Source of the DNA: Flavobacterium sp. W4I14
Lineage (GTDB): Bacteria > Bacteroidota > Bacteroidia > Sphingobacteriales > Sphingobacteriaceae
Direction: 5' to 3'
Length of the DNA: 64,000 bases
NCBI GenBank assembly: GCA_030817875.1
Contig: JAUSZU010000001.1
Coordinates: 2,480,001-2,544,000, forward strand
Below the pieces are notes generated by a model. It was not told the origin of the DNA and did no database searches. It saw only the letters and a list, made by a program, of their open reading frames with translations. Positions 8,132 to 15,732 of the stretch are shown piece by piece; position 1 is the stretch's first letter, and each line of letters starts with the position of its first letter. The translations under genes were made by a program, and so were the position numbers.

Positions 8132-8305
8132 CTATATAACTGGCTCATTCTCCAGCCCTTTCTGTTTTTTCTTTCCGATGCTTTGCACCATTTCACATTG
8201 CTGTGGATTTTTTTCAAATGGAGGGCTAACCAGAAAAAGTGTCGACATTAAGCTTGCCAATCCAACCAATAAACTGTTGGTTGTAGTATTTTGATGATTT
8301 TTCAT
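8132..8305 (-). CDS. Small hypothetical membrane-anchored protein, 57 aa
   Basis: The ATG at 8305 gives MKNHQNTTTNSLLVGLASLM, a polar N-terminus and one hydrophobic segment (about 11-27), then a charged Lys-rich tail. It begins 13 bp after the DUF1223 stop and ends before a minus-strand terminator, so the two are probably one operon under P2. Family not recognised; gene status rests on context. Confidence 0.5.
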   Translation of the reverse strand: MKNHQNTTTNSLLVGLASLMSTLFLVSPPFEKNPQQCEMVQSIGKKKQKGLENEPVI

Positions 8306-8318
8306 GATGATAGTATAA

Positions 8319-9101
8319 TTAAAAAGTTGCTGATGCATTTACTGCTGAAATTGCGCCTGTTATTTTATGCTGAACCATTCCGATTACTTCCCATTTTTCG
8401 GCACTGCTGCCTTTAGGGATACTCAATACTGCAGTTCCAGATTTTGCATCATTAAGAGATAGTGTTAAAGTTTTCCGTACAATTTGGACATGAGATAATT
8501 TAAGTCCTGCATTCTCCCCACGCTGTACATCGGTGTTGCCGCTCTTTTGTACCAGTGCAAAAAGGAGCTCGTCGCTTGCCTGAGTATCTTTGGTTTCGTA
8601 ATTTATTTCCAGTACATCCCCATCTCTTTTGGTATCGAAGGCTAAACTGGCTGTATACTTTTTATTCAGAAGCTGTTTGTTAATGGCGTTTCTCACGTCG
8701 CTTTCATTAGAGCCTATAAATTCTTGAGCGCCGTTAATAACCAATTGAGGTGTATAAACCTGTGCATTTAGCCAAGCACTATATTTTTTTTGCCTTTTTG
8801 TATTTTCCGGACTTCCAAAAACATCCTTCCAACCTAAATTATCAAAATAGTCGACATGATATCCAAGCACATATATCGGTTTACCATTAGATTCTTTCTC
8901 TATTTTGGCCAAAAGTTCTTCTGCTGGCGGGCAGCTCGAACATCCTTCAGACGTAAATAATTCCAAAACGGCAAAGCCTTTTCCATCAACGGGCTGTTCT
9001 ACTTTTTTTTCTTGTGCAGAACCTACCCAAATAAAAGCGCTAAGTGCTATTACCGCCACAATGACCACATTTACGATCGCTATTCTTTTTAGTGTTTTCA
9101 T
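8319..9101 (-). CDS. DUF1223 thioredoxin-fold protein, exported
   Basis: 260 aa. An N-terminal hydrophobic segment (8-28, probably signal or anchor) precedes the DUF1223 domain (PF06764). The signature VLELFTSEGCSSCPPAEELL carries a redox-type CxxC pair, C54 and C57, followed by YVLGYHVDYFDNLGWKD and YTPQLVINGAQEFIGS. The fold is thioredoxin-like; biochemical role not established, probably periplasmic thiol chemistry. It is transcribed from P2 (9122-9199), which has the same architecture as the DoxX, hydrolase and kinase promoters. That places it in the putative regulon of the LytTR pair just upstream. Confidence 0.85.
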   Translation of the reverse strand: MKTLKRIAIVNVVIVAVIALSAFIWVGSAQEKKVEQPVDGKGFAVLELFTSEGCSSCPPAEELLAKIEKESNGKPIYVLGYHVDYFDNLGWKDVFGSPENTKRQKKYSAWLNAQVYTPQLVINGAQEFIGSNESDVRNAINKQLLNKKYTASLAFDTKRDGDVLEINYETKDTQASDELLFALVQKSGNTDVQRGENAGLKLSHVQIVRKTLTLSLNDAKSGTAVLSIPKGSSAEKWEVIGMVQHKITGAISAVNASATF

Positions 9102-9121
9102 AATTTCTATTCTTTTTTTAT

Positions 9122-9199
9122 CAAAAATAAGCGAGCAGTATGCCTGAAATTAGGTGAAAAATAGCTGAACCGGACAAATTGGTGGAAGAGTTAGACAGG
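9122..9199 (-). promoter_or_regulatory. LytTR-type promoter P2 (DUF1223)
   Basis: On the minus strand: box 1 CCTGTCTAACTCTT (9199-9186), box 2 TTTGTCCGGTTCAG (9178-9165), period 21 bp. An exact -7 element TATTTTTG starts at 9129, 36 bp beyond box 2, and the ATG is at 9101. A weaker third box, TTTGTCTTATTTAT (9219-9206), lies 20 bp further upstream. Confidence 0.7.
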
Positions 9200-9242
9200 A
9201 AGCCGATAAATAAGACAAATTAGCTACGGGCACGCCTTAAAG

Positions 9243-9272
9243 CAAAAAAGGCCAGAAACGGATCCGTTTCTG
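9243..9272 (-). terminator. Terminator of the kinase/regulator operon
   Basis: CAGAAACGGATCCGTTTCTG (9253-9272) is a perfect 20-bp palindrome. On the minus strand it is followed by GCC and a T6 run. It lies 43 bp downstream of the response-regulator stop and just upstream of P2, separating the two units. Confidence 0.85.
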
Positions 9273-9314
9273 ACCAAAATTGTTACTAATAACAGATAAA
9301 TATTGGTTTTTTCT

Positions 9315-10076
9315 TTACCTATCTTCCATCCAGGAAAGAAAAGCAGGTGTTTTTTCCTTATTAATCAGCAACTTATCCGGAGTTTCAATCACCAGTTTAA
9401 CAAACAATTTCCTTAAGAAATAATGTTCTATTTCTTTAATGGCTTTAAAGTTCACTAAATATTGCCTGTTAACCCTGAAGAACTGTTTAGACGATACCAT
9501 TGTCGTAATCTGATCAAGAGATTGACTTAATACAAACTCTTGTTTATCAAAGCACATAATGGTTGAAGCATCATTCCTGATATAAAAGAAAGCAATATTT
9601 TCAGTTTGAACTGTGGTATATTTCTGATTTTTAAACACTAAAAAGCTCTCTTTCCCGGCGGGGCTGCTTAATTTTGTCAATAAATTGCTTAAATCGGGAA
9701 TTACTTTCTGCTGAAAAAAATTCTGAAGGCCGTCTACCTTTTGAAAAGCCTCCTGAATATCTGTTTTGGAAAATGGTTTTAACACATAATCTACTCCATT
9801 ACGCTTAAAAGCTTCTAACGAGTATTCATCGAAGGCTGTGCAGAACACAATGGGACTGTTTACTTTAACCTGTTTAAATATTTCAAAACATAATCCATCT
9901 GCCAATTGAATATCCATAAATATCAAATCGGGCTGTGGCTGTTCTAACAACGCTTTTACCGATCCTTCGATGCTCTGGTACTGCCCTACAATTTTCACGT
10001 CGGGCCTCAGGCTCAAAATTATATTTTCGAGTGATTTAGCTGTTTTCAGCTCATCCTCAATGATGATGATGTTCAT
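9315..10076 (-). CDS. LytTR-family response regulator
   Basis: 253 aa. Receiver domain (1-120) with acidic E7-D8, phospho-acceptor D55 in LIFMDIQLAD, FCTAFDEYSLEAF and the VLKPFS lysine. LytTR domain about 145-250 (TVQTENIAFFYI, QFFRVNRQYLVNFKAIKEIEH). The start overlaps the last 20 bp of the upstream kinase, so both are translated from one message starting at P3. The four similar promoters around it (7.4-11.5 kb) make it the best candidate for their regulator. Confidence 0.92.
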   Translation of the reverse strand: MNIIIIEDELKTAKSLENIILSLRPDVKIVGQYQSIEGSVKALLEQPQPDLIFMDIQLADGLCFEIFKQVKVNSPIVFCTAFDEYSLEAFKRNGVDYVLKPFSKTDIQEAFQKVDGLQNFFQQKVIPDLSNLLTKLSSPAGKESFLVFKNQKYTTVQTENIAFFYIRNDASTIMCFDKQEFVLSQSLDQITTMVSSKQFFRVNRQYLVNFKAIKEIEHYFLRKLFVKLVIETPDKLLINKEKTPAFLSWMEDR

Positions 10077-11076
10077 GAATTAATGGGAGTTTAATTTTAA
10101 AAATTTGGCCATTGTTAATAATTTCGATTGGCTTTTCGAGAAGATGCTGGTAGCGCAACGTGATATTTTTTAGTCCAACTCCCAACGAGTTATTATCGGC
10201 GGTTTTTAAACGGATAGGGTTTTCCAAAACAATTTGCCCATCTTCGGCATACAAGCTGATGTGTAAAGGTTTATCAAGCGAAACTACATTATGTTTAATA
10301 CAGTTTTCGATTAACAGTTGCAGCGTAAAGGGAGGAATTAGGGTGTGCAATATTTCTTCATTTAAAGTAGAAGTAAAACTAAAACCACCATCAAATCTTG
10401 CCTGTTGTAAAAATAGATACGCATTGAGTATTTCCATTTCTTCCGAAACATGAATCAGGTCTAATTTACGGCTCTCGAGGGTATATCGATAAAAATTAGA
10501 AAGCTTAAGAATAAAATCGACAGCCTCTTCATCGCCGATTTCTACCATAGCCTTTAACGTATTGAGGCTATTAAAAAGAAAATGAGGATTAACCTGCTGT
10601 TTAAGCAATTCGTACTGAGCGCCCAAACTATCACTTTTAATTTTCTCCAATTCCATGCTCACCTGTTGATTTTCGTAATTTTGCTGCAACAGATGAAGGA
10701 ACATATAAAAAATTAAATTGATCAATATTCCCCTTACTTCAACCATCAACATCACCGGACCGAAATTAATGTGAGAAAGGATCAATTGCTGAATCCACGC
10801 CAGGCAAAGCATAACACCAATACCAATTAAAAGGCTTTTAAATAACCTGGAGTAGGAAATCCCCTGTTTGTTTGGCCTTCTGCTCTTTCGCGACAGCATA
10901 TAGATGTTTAAGTACCACATCAACAATGCAAATACCGAGGTAATACCCGCATTAACTGCCGCTTCGGCCGCATTAAAATGATGCTCTGCTATTTGTGGAA
11001 CAGAAGATAAAAGTCCAAGAAAAATAGAACTTACCCAGATAATAACAGGCGAAATCTTTAAAGGGTTTTTGGTCAT
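10057..11076 (-). CDS. LytS-like sensor histidine kinase
   Basis: 339 aa. Four hydrophobic segments (about 10-28, 42-62, 80-102, 110-132), then a coiled linker (135-160). The His_kinase motif has phospho-acceptor H165 in QVNPHFLFNSLNTLK, followed by an ATP-binding region (LLIENCIKHN near 265; NNSLGVGLKNI near 300). The end carries a chance HEHHHH tail. First gene of a two-gene operon with the regulator at 9315-10076. Its leader is long (about 95 nt from P3), and P3 boxes suggest autoregulation. Confidence 0.92.
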   Translation of the reverse strand: MTKNPLKISPVIIWVSSIFLGLLSSVPQIAEHHFNAAEAAVNAGITSVFALLMWYLNIYMLSRKSRRPNKQGISYSRLFKSLLIGIGVMLCLAWIQQLILSHINFGPVMLMVEVRGILINLIFYMFLHLLQQNYENQQVSMELEKIKSDSLGAQYELLKQQVNPHFLFNSLNTLKAMVEIGDEEAVDFILKLSNFYRYTLESRKLDLIHVSEEMEILNAYLFLQQARFDGGFSFTSTLNEEILHTLIPPFTLQLLIENCIKHNVVSLDKPLHISLYAEDGQIVLENPIRLKTADNNSLGVGLKNITLRYQHLLEKPIEIINNGQIFKIKLPLIHEHHHH

Positions 11077-11175
11077 ATCAGTTTTTAGCCAGGCTAATTA
11101 GGTGGGTTGGGATAATCAAAAATAATATTTTTTTAAATATGATGACTACCCCATATGTATCTCTTCTTTTTTCAC

Positions 11176-11252
11176 CTAAAGTAACTACACAAATCTTATA
11201 GTTAAGCAATTTTAAGTCTGAACCAGACAGATTCGGCGCTTAAGTAGACAAT
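11176..11252 (-). promoter_or_regulatory. LytTR-type promoter P3 (kinase/regulator operon)
   Basis: On the minus strand: box 1 ATTGTCTACTTAAG (11252-11239), box 2 TCTGTCTGGTTCAG (11231-11218), period 21 bp. A -7-like TACTTTAG (7 of 8) begins at 11183, 35 bp beyond box 2. It faces the kinase start at 11076, with a leader of about 95 nt. This implies the system controls its own synthesis. Confidence 0.65.
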
Positions 11253-11402
11253 ACCAGGTTTAAATCAGAACAAGGATTGTGTTTTTTATTTCGTTGTATC
11301 CGTGTTTTGTTAAATGATTAACAAACGCATAAAGGCTAACAATAGAAAATATACCGACACTATAGCTGGCACAAAATGAGCCCCATTCCTTTGAATTCAA
11401 TT

Positions 11403-11500
11403 AAAGTCTTACTCAGGGCTAACAATGTATATGTCAAAACCTAATTTGTCTATTTCATCCCGAAAACACTAATCTCCCCTTTCCATCCGCATTAATTTTG
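11403..11500 (+). promoter_or_regulatory. LytTR-type promoter P4 (hydrolase-Ohr operon)
   Basis: Three boxes in strict 21-bp phase: AAAGTCTTACTCAG (11403-11416), AATGTATATGTCAA (11424-11437, weak) and TTTGTCTATTTCAT (11445-11458). An exact -7 element TAATTTTG starts at 11493, 35 bp after the last box, and the hydrolase ATG is at 11547. No TTG is seen at the usual -33 distance, as expected for an activator-dependent promoter. Confidence 0.6.
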
Positions 11501-11546
11501 ACATACCTAACGGAGTAAAACATTAATGTTCAACAAATTTTAGCAA

Positions 11547-12596
11547 ATGGAAAATCAAAATAATTATAGTCGCAGGCGCTTTTTAAGCGTAGCAGCACTA
11601 ACCGTAGCCGCTGCAGAACTTGGTGGGTTCAACCTTTTAAGCGCCAAAGGAATTACAAAAAATAAATCCAGCAATAATAAAATCAATGGCAATATATCTT
11701 TCGATCGGATAAAACAGATTAATGCCGGTGTATTAAACATGGGTTATGCAGAGCGCGGACCTGCAGATGGCGAACCAGTTATACTTTTACATGGATGGCC
11801 TTATACAATTCACAGTTATACCGATGTGGCTGCGCTACTTTCTGCAAAAGGATATCGGGTAATCGTCCCGCACCTTCGCGGCCATGGCAGTACGCAGTTT
11901 CTTTCGGCAAAAACACCGAGAAATGGACAACAATCGGCCATTGCTGCAGATATTATAGCCTTAATGGATGCCTTAAAGATAGATAAAGCAGTAATTGGCG
12001 GCTTTGATTGGGGAGCAAGAACGGCCAATATTATAGCTGCATTATGGCCAGAACGTTGTAAAGCAATGGTTTCGGTAAGCGGGTACCTCATTGGAAGCCA
12101 GGAGCTAAACCAAAAACCATTGTTACCAAAAGCTGAGTTATCGTGGTGGTATCAGTTCTATTTTGCAACTGAGCGTGGCCGTTTAGGATATGAAGCCAAC
12201 CGAAAAGATTTTGCTAAACTGATCTGGCAAACCGCTTCTCCGGAGTGGAAATTCACTGATGCCGCTTTCGAAAAGTCGGCGGTTGAATTGGATAATCCAG
12301 ATCATGTTGCCATTGTAATTCATAACTACAGGTGGAGATTGGGGCTGGCAGAAGGAGAAGCACAATATGATAAATATGAAAAAATACTCGCCACATTCCC
12401 AGCCATAACGGTTCCAAGCATTACACTCGAAGGTAATGCAAATGGTGCACCGCATGGCAACCCAGATCATTATGCAGCTAAGTTTAAAGGCAAATACGTG
12501 CACTATAATCTTAGTGGCGGCGTTGGGCATAATCTTCCTCAGGAAGCACCTAAGGGATTTGCAGATGCCATTATGCAGGCAGCAATGATGGCGTAA
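11547..12596 (+). CDS. Tat-exported alpha/beta hydrolase (epoxide hydrolase/dehalogenase-like)
   Basis: 349 aa. The twin-arginine signal YSRRRFLSVAALTVAAAELG (residues 7-26) indicates export of a folded enzyme. The alpha/beta-hydrolase core shows HGWP at 82-85 (oxyanion loop), nucleophile D154 in GGFDWGAR, and likely catalytic H328 in GGVGHNLP. An Asp nucleophile with HGWP places it with epoxide hydrolases and haloalkane/haloacetate dehalogenases; substrate unknown. First gene of a probable operon with the OsmC/Ohr gene 55 bp downstream; both start with the same MENQN codons. Expression probably from P4. Confidence 0.8.
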   Translation: MENQNNYSRRRFLSVAALTVAAAELGGFNLLSAKGITKNKSSNNKINGNISFDRIKQINAGVLNMGYAERGPADGEPVILLHGWPYTIHSYTDVAALLSAKGYRVIVPHLRGHGSTQFLSAKTPRNGQQSAIAADIIALMDALKIDKAVIGGFDWGARTANIIAALWPERCKAMVSVSGYLIGSQELNQKPLLPKAELSWWYQFYFATERGRLGYEANRKDFAKLIWQTASPEWKFTDAAFEKSAVELDNPDHVAIVIHNYRWRLGLAEGEAQYDKYEKILATFPAITVPSITLEGNANGAPHGNPDHYAAKFKGKYVHYNLSGGVGHNLPQEAPKGFADAIMQAAMMA

Positions 12597-12651
12597 AAAA
12601 AGCTAAAATATTAATCTAATAATTTAAACAATCATAATAAAATTTAAAAAA

Positions 12652-13110
12652 ATGGAAAATCAAAATGTAATCGAATCAGCAAATACTTTAAATGTAATCA
12701 TCAACAAAGTGCTTTATACCGGCAAAGTACATGTAAATGGCGGTCGTGAGGGTTTCGCAAAAAGTAGCGATGGAGCGCTTGACACCGCACTATCATCTCC
12801 TGGCAGTACAGGAAAAGGAACCAACCCTGAGCAACTATTTGCTGCAGGCTGGGCTGCATGTTTTATTGGTGCCATGAAACACAATGCGCCTCAACTTAAA
12901 ATTGTACTTCCTGCTGATGCTGCAATTGATGCGGAAGTTGATCTGGCTTTGTCCGATGGTGGTTTTAATCTTCAGGCAAGATTAAATGTAGCTTTACCAG
13001 GGCTTACCTACGGAGAAGCAAAAACTGTTGTTGAAGCTGCTCACCAAACCTGTCCGTATTCTAAGGCTACCCGTGGTAATATCAATGTACAGATCAACGT
13101 AGCGATATAA
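12652..13110 (+). CDS. OsmC/Ohr-family organic hydroperoxide resistance protein
   Basis: 152 aa, the length of Ohr rather than longer OsmC fusions. It reduces organic (lipid-type) hydroperoxides through two cysteines, here C70 (GWAACFIGA) and C134 (HQTCPYSKATRGN). R32 and E60 match the family's conserved Arg and Glu. The N-terminus is about 12 residues longer than typical Ohr and begins MENQN like the hydrolase before it. It is co-transcribed with that hydrolase, so exported hydrolysis and peroxide removal are probably induced together by the LytTR system. Confidence 0.88.
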   Translation: MENQNVIESANTLNVIINKVLYTGKVHVNGGREGFAKSSDGALDTALSSPGSTGKGTNPEQLFAAGWAACFIGAMKHNAPQLKIVLPADAAIDAEVDLALSDGGFNLQARLNVALPGLTYGEAKTVVEAAHQTCPYSKATRGNINVQINVAI

Positions 13111-13121
13111 GCTACTATAAA

Positions 13122-13156
13122 CCAAAAAAGCACTCCAGATTAAAATTGGGGTGCTT
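13122..13156. terminator. Shared terminator between Ohr and Lrp genes
   Basis: AAGCACTCC (13128-13136) pairs with GGGGTGCTT (13148-13156) with one G-T pair. On the minus strand it runs into T6, so it best terminates the Lrp gene. It may also stop the converging Ohr transcript. Confidence 0.7.
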
Positions 13157-13182
13157 CTTGATTTATAAACTTAATGATCTTG

Positions 13183-13650
13183 CTATACAGGAAAAGCAGT
13201 TTCGCGTTTAGCCTGCGTAATTACAAGTGAGCTATTAAGGGTGCCTATATTATCCAAGCGACCGAATTTATTAATTAGAAAATCGTTGTAAGCGATCATA
13301 TTTCTTGCAACAACTTTTAACATAAAATCAAAACCTCCTGTTGTATGGTAACATTCCAATACTTCATCGAGTTTGCTTACCTCCTGCTGAAATAACCGGA
13401 AGGCATTAACAGAATGGTTAGTAAGCTGAACCTGTAAATAAGATATCATACAGTTCTCGAATTTATTAGGATCGATTAATGCTACTACCGAAGAAATAAA
13501 TCCTAAACGTTCTAAGCGTTTTACACGTTCCTGAATGGGCGATTTCGATAAATGCAGCATAGCAGCCAGTTCCTTATAGGTTAACCTTGCATCTTTTTGT
13601 AATAGTGTTAAAATATCTCTGTCTGTTTGGTCAGGGGTGTATAATTCCAT
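13183..13650 (-). CDS. Lrp/AsnC-family transcriptional regulator
   Basis: 155 aa. N-terminal winged helix-turn-helix (TDRDILTLLQKDARLTYKELAAMLHLSKSPIQERVKRLERLGFI, residues 9-52), then an Lrp ligand/assembly domain (AsnC_trans_reg) with VECYHTTGGFDFMLKV-like core near 100-116. Members sense amino acids or small metabolites and act as octamers. No target is evident; it converges on the Ohr gene and has its own upstream region, so it is probably autoregulated. Confidence 0.9.
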   Translation of the reverse strand: MELYTPDQTDRDILTLLQKDARLTYKELAAMLHLSKSPIQERVKRLERLGFISSVVALIDPNKFENCMISYLQVQLTNHSVNAFRLFQQEVSKLDEVLECYHTTGGFDFMLKVVARNMIAYNDFLINKFGRLDNIGTLNSSLVITQAKRETAFPV

Positions 13651-14140
13651 TATAGTGGTTAGTCTATTTAATTCTTTTCTAGGCTTAGTTTATAATGAAT
13701 ATCCAAATATATAAATACTCTCCGTTAAACCCTTAAGCGGAACACAAAAAAAAGAACAAAATTTTGGTAAAAAGTATAATTAAAACTACCAACAGAATTA
13801 AATTCCGCAAAAGCTTATTCAACAGGACATTTTCCGTATTTATCAGTCACCTTCGTTTTAATTGTCAATGCGACAGATATTTGTTTAACGAATGAAACAA
13901 CTGCTAACAGCAGTGCGTTGATTTAGTTTAGTTAATGATAACAAGAGCGCCAGCGCGATGCTGGCTCTTTTGCTTTTTTTAAATCATATTACTATCTGTG
14001 TAAACTCGTAGCAAATCACCTCCCTGCTCAATAATCTTTAAGTGCAATCTATCCTCTATTTACAAGCTCAATACAAGAGGATAAAAAATTAATCATATCG
14101 AAATCTTTAACTTTTTTTTGGAATATTCAATTTTTAGCAT
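13651..14140. other. Intergenic region, possible small transcript
   Basis: No ORF above about 10 codons. It contains an ACTGCT/AGCAGT hairpin near 13904-13918 and a strong terminator at 13943-13980 that has no obvious gene in front of it (see the separate entry). The remainder is AT-rich without visible structure. Confidence 0.5.
13876..13980 (+). ncRNA. Candidate small RNA ending in an orphan terminator
   Basis: A -7-like GATATTTG (13876-13883, 7 of 8) is followed by two hairpins: ACTGCT-AAC-AGCAGT, then AAGAGCgCCAGC pairing with GCTGGCTCTT (13943-13969) and a T-rich tail. The only ORF inside is nine codons. An independent terminator with no gene before it suggests a transcript of about 85-90 nt. 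No known RNA family is recognised. Confidence 0.25.
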
Positions 14141-14158
14141 TTACTTTGAAATACAAAG
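14141..14158 (+). promoter_or_regulatory. Promoter overlapped by an inverted repeat
   Basis: TTACTTTG (14141-14148) matches the -7 element in 7 of 8 positions. CTTTG-AAATA-CAAAG (14144-14158) forms a perfect 5-bp inverted repeat that would cover the transcription start, a position suited to a repressor. Confidence 0.4.
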
Positions 14159-14179
14159 CACTTTACAAAACATAGAAAT

Positions 14180-14248
14180 ATGAAGCGATTTAACCCATCA
14201 GGTTTACAATCACTTGCAGCTCACCATTATTTAGCCAGCAAGCTATGA
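14180..14248 (+). CDS. 22-codon leader ORF coupled to the membrane protein
   Basis: Opens ATG AAG CGA TTT at 14180; its TGA overlaps the next gene's ATG in the sequence ATGA (14245-14248). The peptide begins MKRFNPSGLQSLAAHHY and has no membrane segment. The 4-bp overlap suggests translational coupling. It could be a real small protein or a leader that only sets translation of the gene behind it. Confidence 0.4.
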   Translation: MKRFNPSGLQSLAAHHYLASKL

Positions 14249-14751
14249 ATACGGAAGAAAAAAAATTAAGGCTACATTCCAAAATATACGTCTGCACAAT
14301 CATTGTAGGATTAGCAATAAGCGGATTAACCGCTTTTCCGTTAGAAACCGAAATGGCTTATCTGGTTAAATACAGTACAATTTTACCAAGTAGTCTTCAA
14401 AACTGGATTGAATCGGTTTATCAGGCCCTTAAAGCGACCAACTTACGTTATACATTTTTAAGTTATGGCACCGATTGGCTGGCTTTTGCACATATTATGT
14501 TGGCTGTGCTTTTTATCGGCCCATTAAAAGATCCGATCAAAAACAAATGGGTGATCGAATTTGGTATCATCTGTTGTATCTCGATTATTCCATTGGCCTT
14601 AATTGCTGGAAATATCCGCCACATCCCAGTATTTTGGCAAATGATAGACTGTTCTTTTGGCATCATTGGCGTTATCCCGCTGATATTATGCCGCATCAAC
14701 ATCAAAAAAATTGAAATATTAGAAGCGCATTATGGATTATGGACTTTGTAG
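14245..14751 (+). CDS. Four-helix membrane protein of unknown function
   Basis: 168 aa with four hydrophobic segments (about 14-30, 75-95, 103-122, 134-150) and short loops. A conserved-looking YGTDWLAFAHIMLAV segment carries charged and His residues inside the membrane region. No named family recognised. It overlaps the next gene by 13 bp, so it belongs with the MpaB-type protein; perhaps a membrane partner of that oxygenase (inference). Confidence 0.65.
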   Translation: MNTEEKKLRLHSKIYVCTIIVGLAISGLTAFPLETEMAYLVKYSTILPSSLQNWIESVYQALKATNLRYTFLSYGTDWLAFAHIMLAVLFIGPLKDPIKNKWVIEFGIICCISIIPLALIAGNIRHIPVFWQMIDCSFGIIGVIPLILCRINIKKIEILEAHYGLWTL

Positions 14752-15494
14752 ATAAACATTCTATCGTAAGGAAAATATGGGGCAACACAGATGTTGTGCT
14801 TTTTATTTTTGCCGGTGCCGCAGCAGAATTTAGCCTGAATAAGGCTGTTGATTGGTTATATTTTACCGGCAAGCTGCCTAAAGATCCATTGGGAAGACTG
14901 TTTTCTACTGTTACTTATGCGCAAAAAATCGTATTTTCTACTTTAACTGAAGCCCATGCAGCCATAGATCAGATTACCATGATCCATCAACATGTTGAAG
15001 CTGGAAGAAGCGCTAAAATTCCAGATTGGGCCTACAGAGATGTATTATTTATGCTGATTAACTACTCTATCCGTGCTTTCGAGGTGCTGGAAAGAAAACT
15101 CACTTTAGCAGAAAAAGAGGAAATATTTACTACTTTCTATCAAGTTGGGCATCGTATGGATATAAATGGACTTCCTACTAATTTTGTAGCCTGGCAAATG
15201 ATGCATGAACAACAGCTACAGGAAAATTTAATTTATAGCTGCTTTTCTCATGATCTTTATGATCAGTACAAAAAACACCTGGGTGCGCTGAGGTATTTAT
15301 TAATGCGAAAAATACAAGCACTCATTGTTCCACTTAAAGTAAATGAATTGCTTAAACTGGGGGAAGGAAAACCCATTAAACCAATACTTACTTTATACAA
15401 AATAAGCAGGAAACTGAAGCTGAACAAACCGTTAAGAAACTTAATTCTCCCGGCAGCTTACAAGACACAGATTTTGGGCCTAGAAGCTTTTTAA
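14739..15494 (+). CDS. MpaB-family (DUF2236) oxygenase-like protein
   Basis: 251 aa, all-helical, of the oxygenase MpaB/latex-clearing-protein family (DUF2236). It has the FAGAAAEFSLNKAVDWLYF opening, a TTFYQVGHRMDINGLPTNF core, His residues in EAHAAIDQIT and MIHQHVE, and a heme-pocket-type HRMxI stretch. Family members are b-type heme oxygenases acting on isoprenoids or mycophenolate precursors; the substrate here is unknown. The ATG lies inside the end of the membrane-protein gene. No signal peptide, so cytoplasmic or bound to that partner. Confidence 0.7.
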   Translation: MDFVDKHSIVRKIWGNTDVVLFIFAGAAAEFSLNKAVDWLYFTGKLPKDPLGRLFSTVTYAQKIVFSTLTEAHAAIDQITMIHQHVEAGRSAKIPDWAYRDVLFMLINYSIRAFEVLERKLTLAEKEEIFTTFYQVGHRMDINGLPTNFVAWQMMHEQQLQENLIYSCFSHDLYDQYKKHLGALRYLLMRKIQALIVPLKVNELLKLGEGKPIKPILTLYKISRKLKLNKPLRNLILPAAYKTQILGLEAF

Positions 15495-15609
15495 GCATAA
15501 TGAAGCTGTATAATAAATTTAATTTCGATTCGTATGTCACGTTGAGCTTATCGAAACGCTCTGCCAAGGTTATTTAACCTAGTCCTTCGATAGGCTACCA
15601 TCAAAAGGT

Positions 15610-15704
15610 CGTCATTGCGAGGAACGAAGCAATCTTAATGCGCACGCTGGTAGCGATCGTTGTAAGATTGCTTCGTCGGCTGGAAAAGCCTTCTCGCAAT
15701 GACG
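15610..15704. repeat. Large palindromic intergenic repeat
   Basis: The left arm (15610-15637, CGTCATTGCGAGGAACGAAG then CAATCTTA) matches the reverse complement of the right arm (15663-15704), except that the right arm carries a 16-nt insert containing its own GGCT/AGCC mini-hairpin. This CGTCATTGCGAG...CTCGCAATGACG layout is typical of repeated palindromic elements in Bacteroidota. Confidence 0.7.
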
Positions 15705-15732
15705 ATAATTATGAGGAGATTTAACCTCTTAA

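Noticed and set aside
10057-10074. HEHHHH tail of the second kinase as a metal-binding or engineered tag
   Set aside because: The codons are shared with the start of the overlapping regulator gene, so the His run is a by-product of the overlap.
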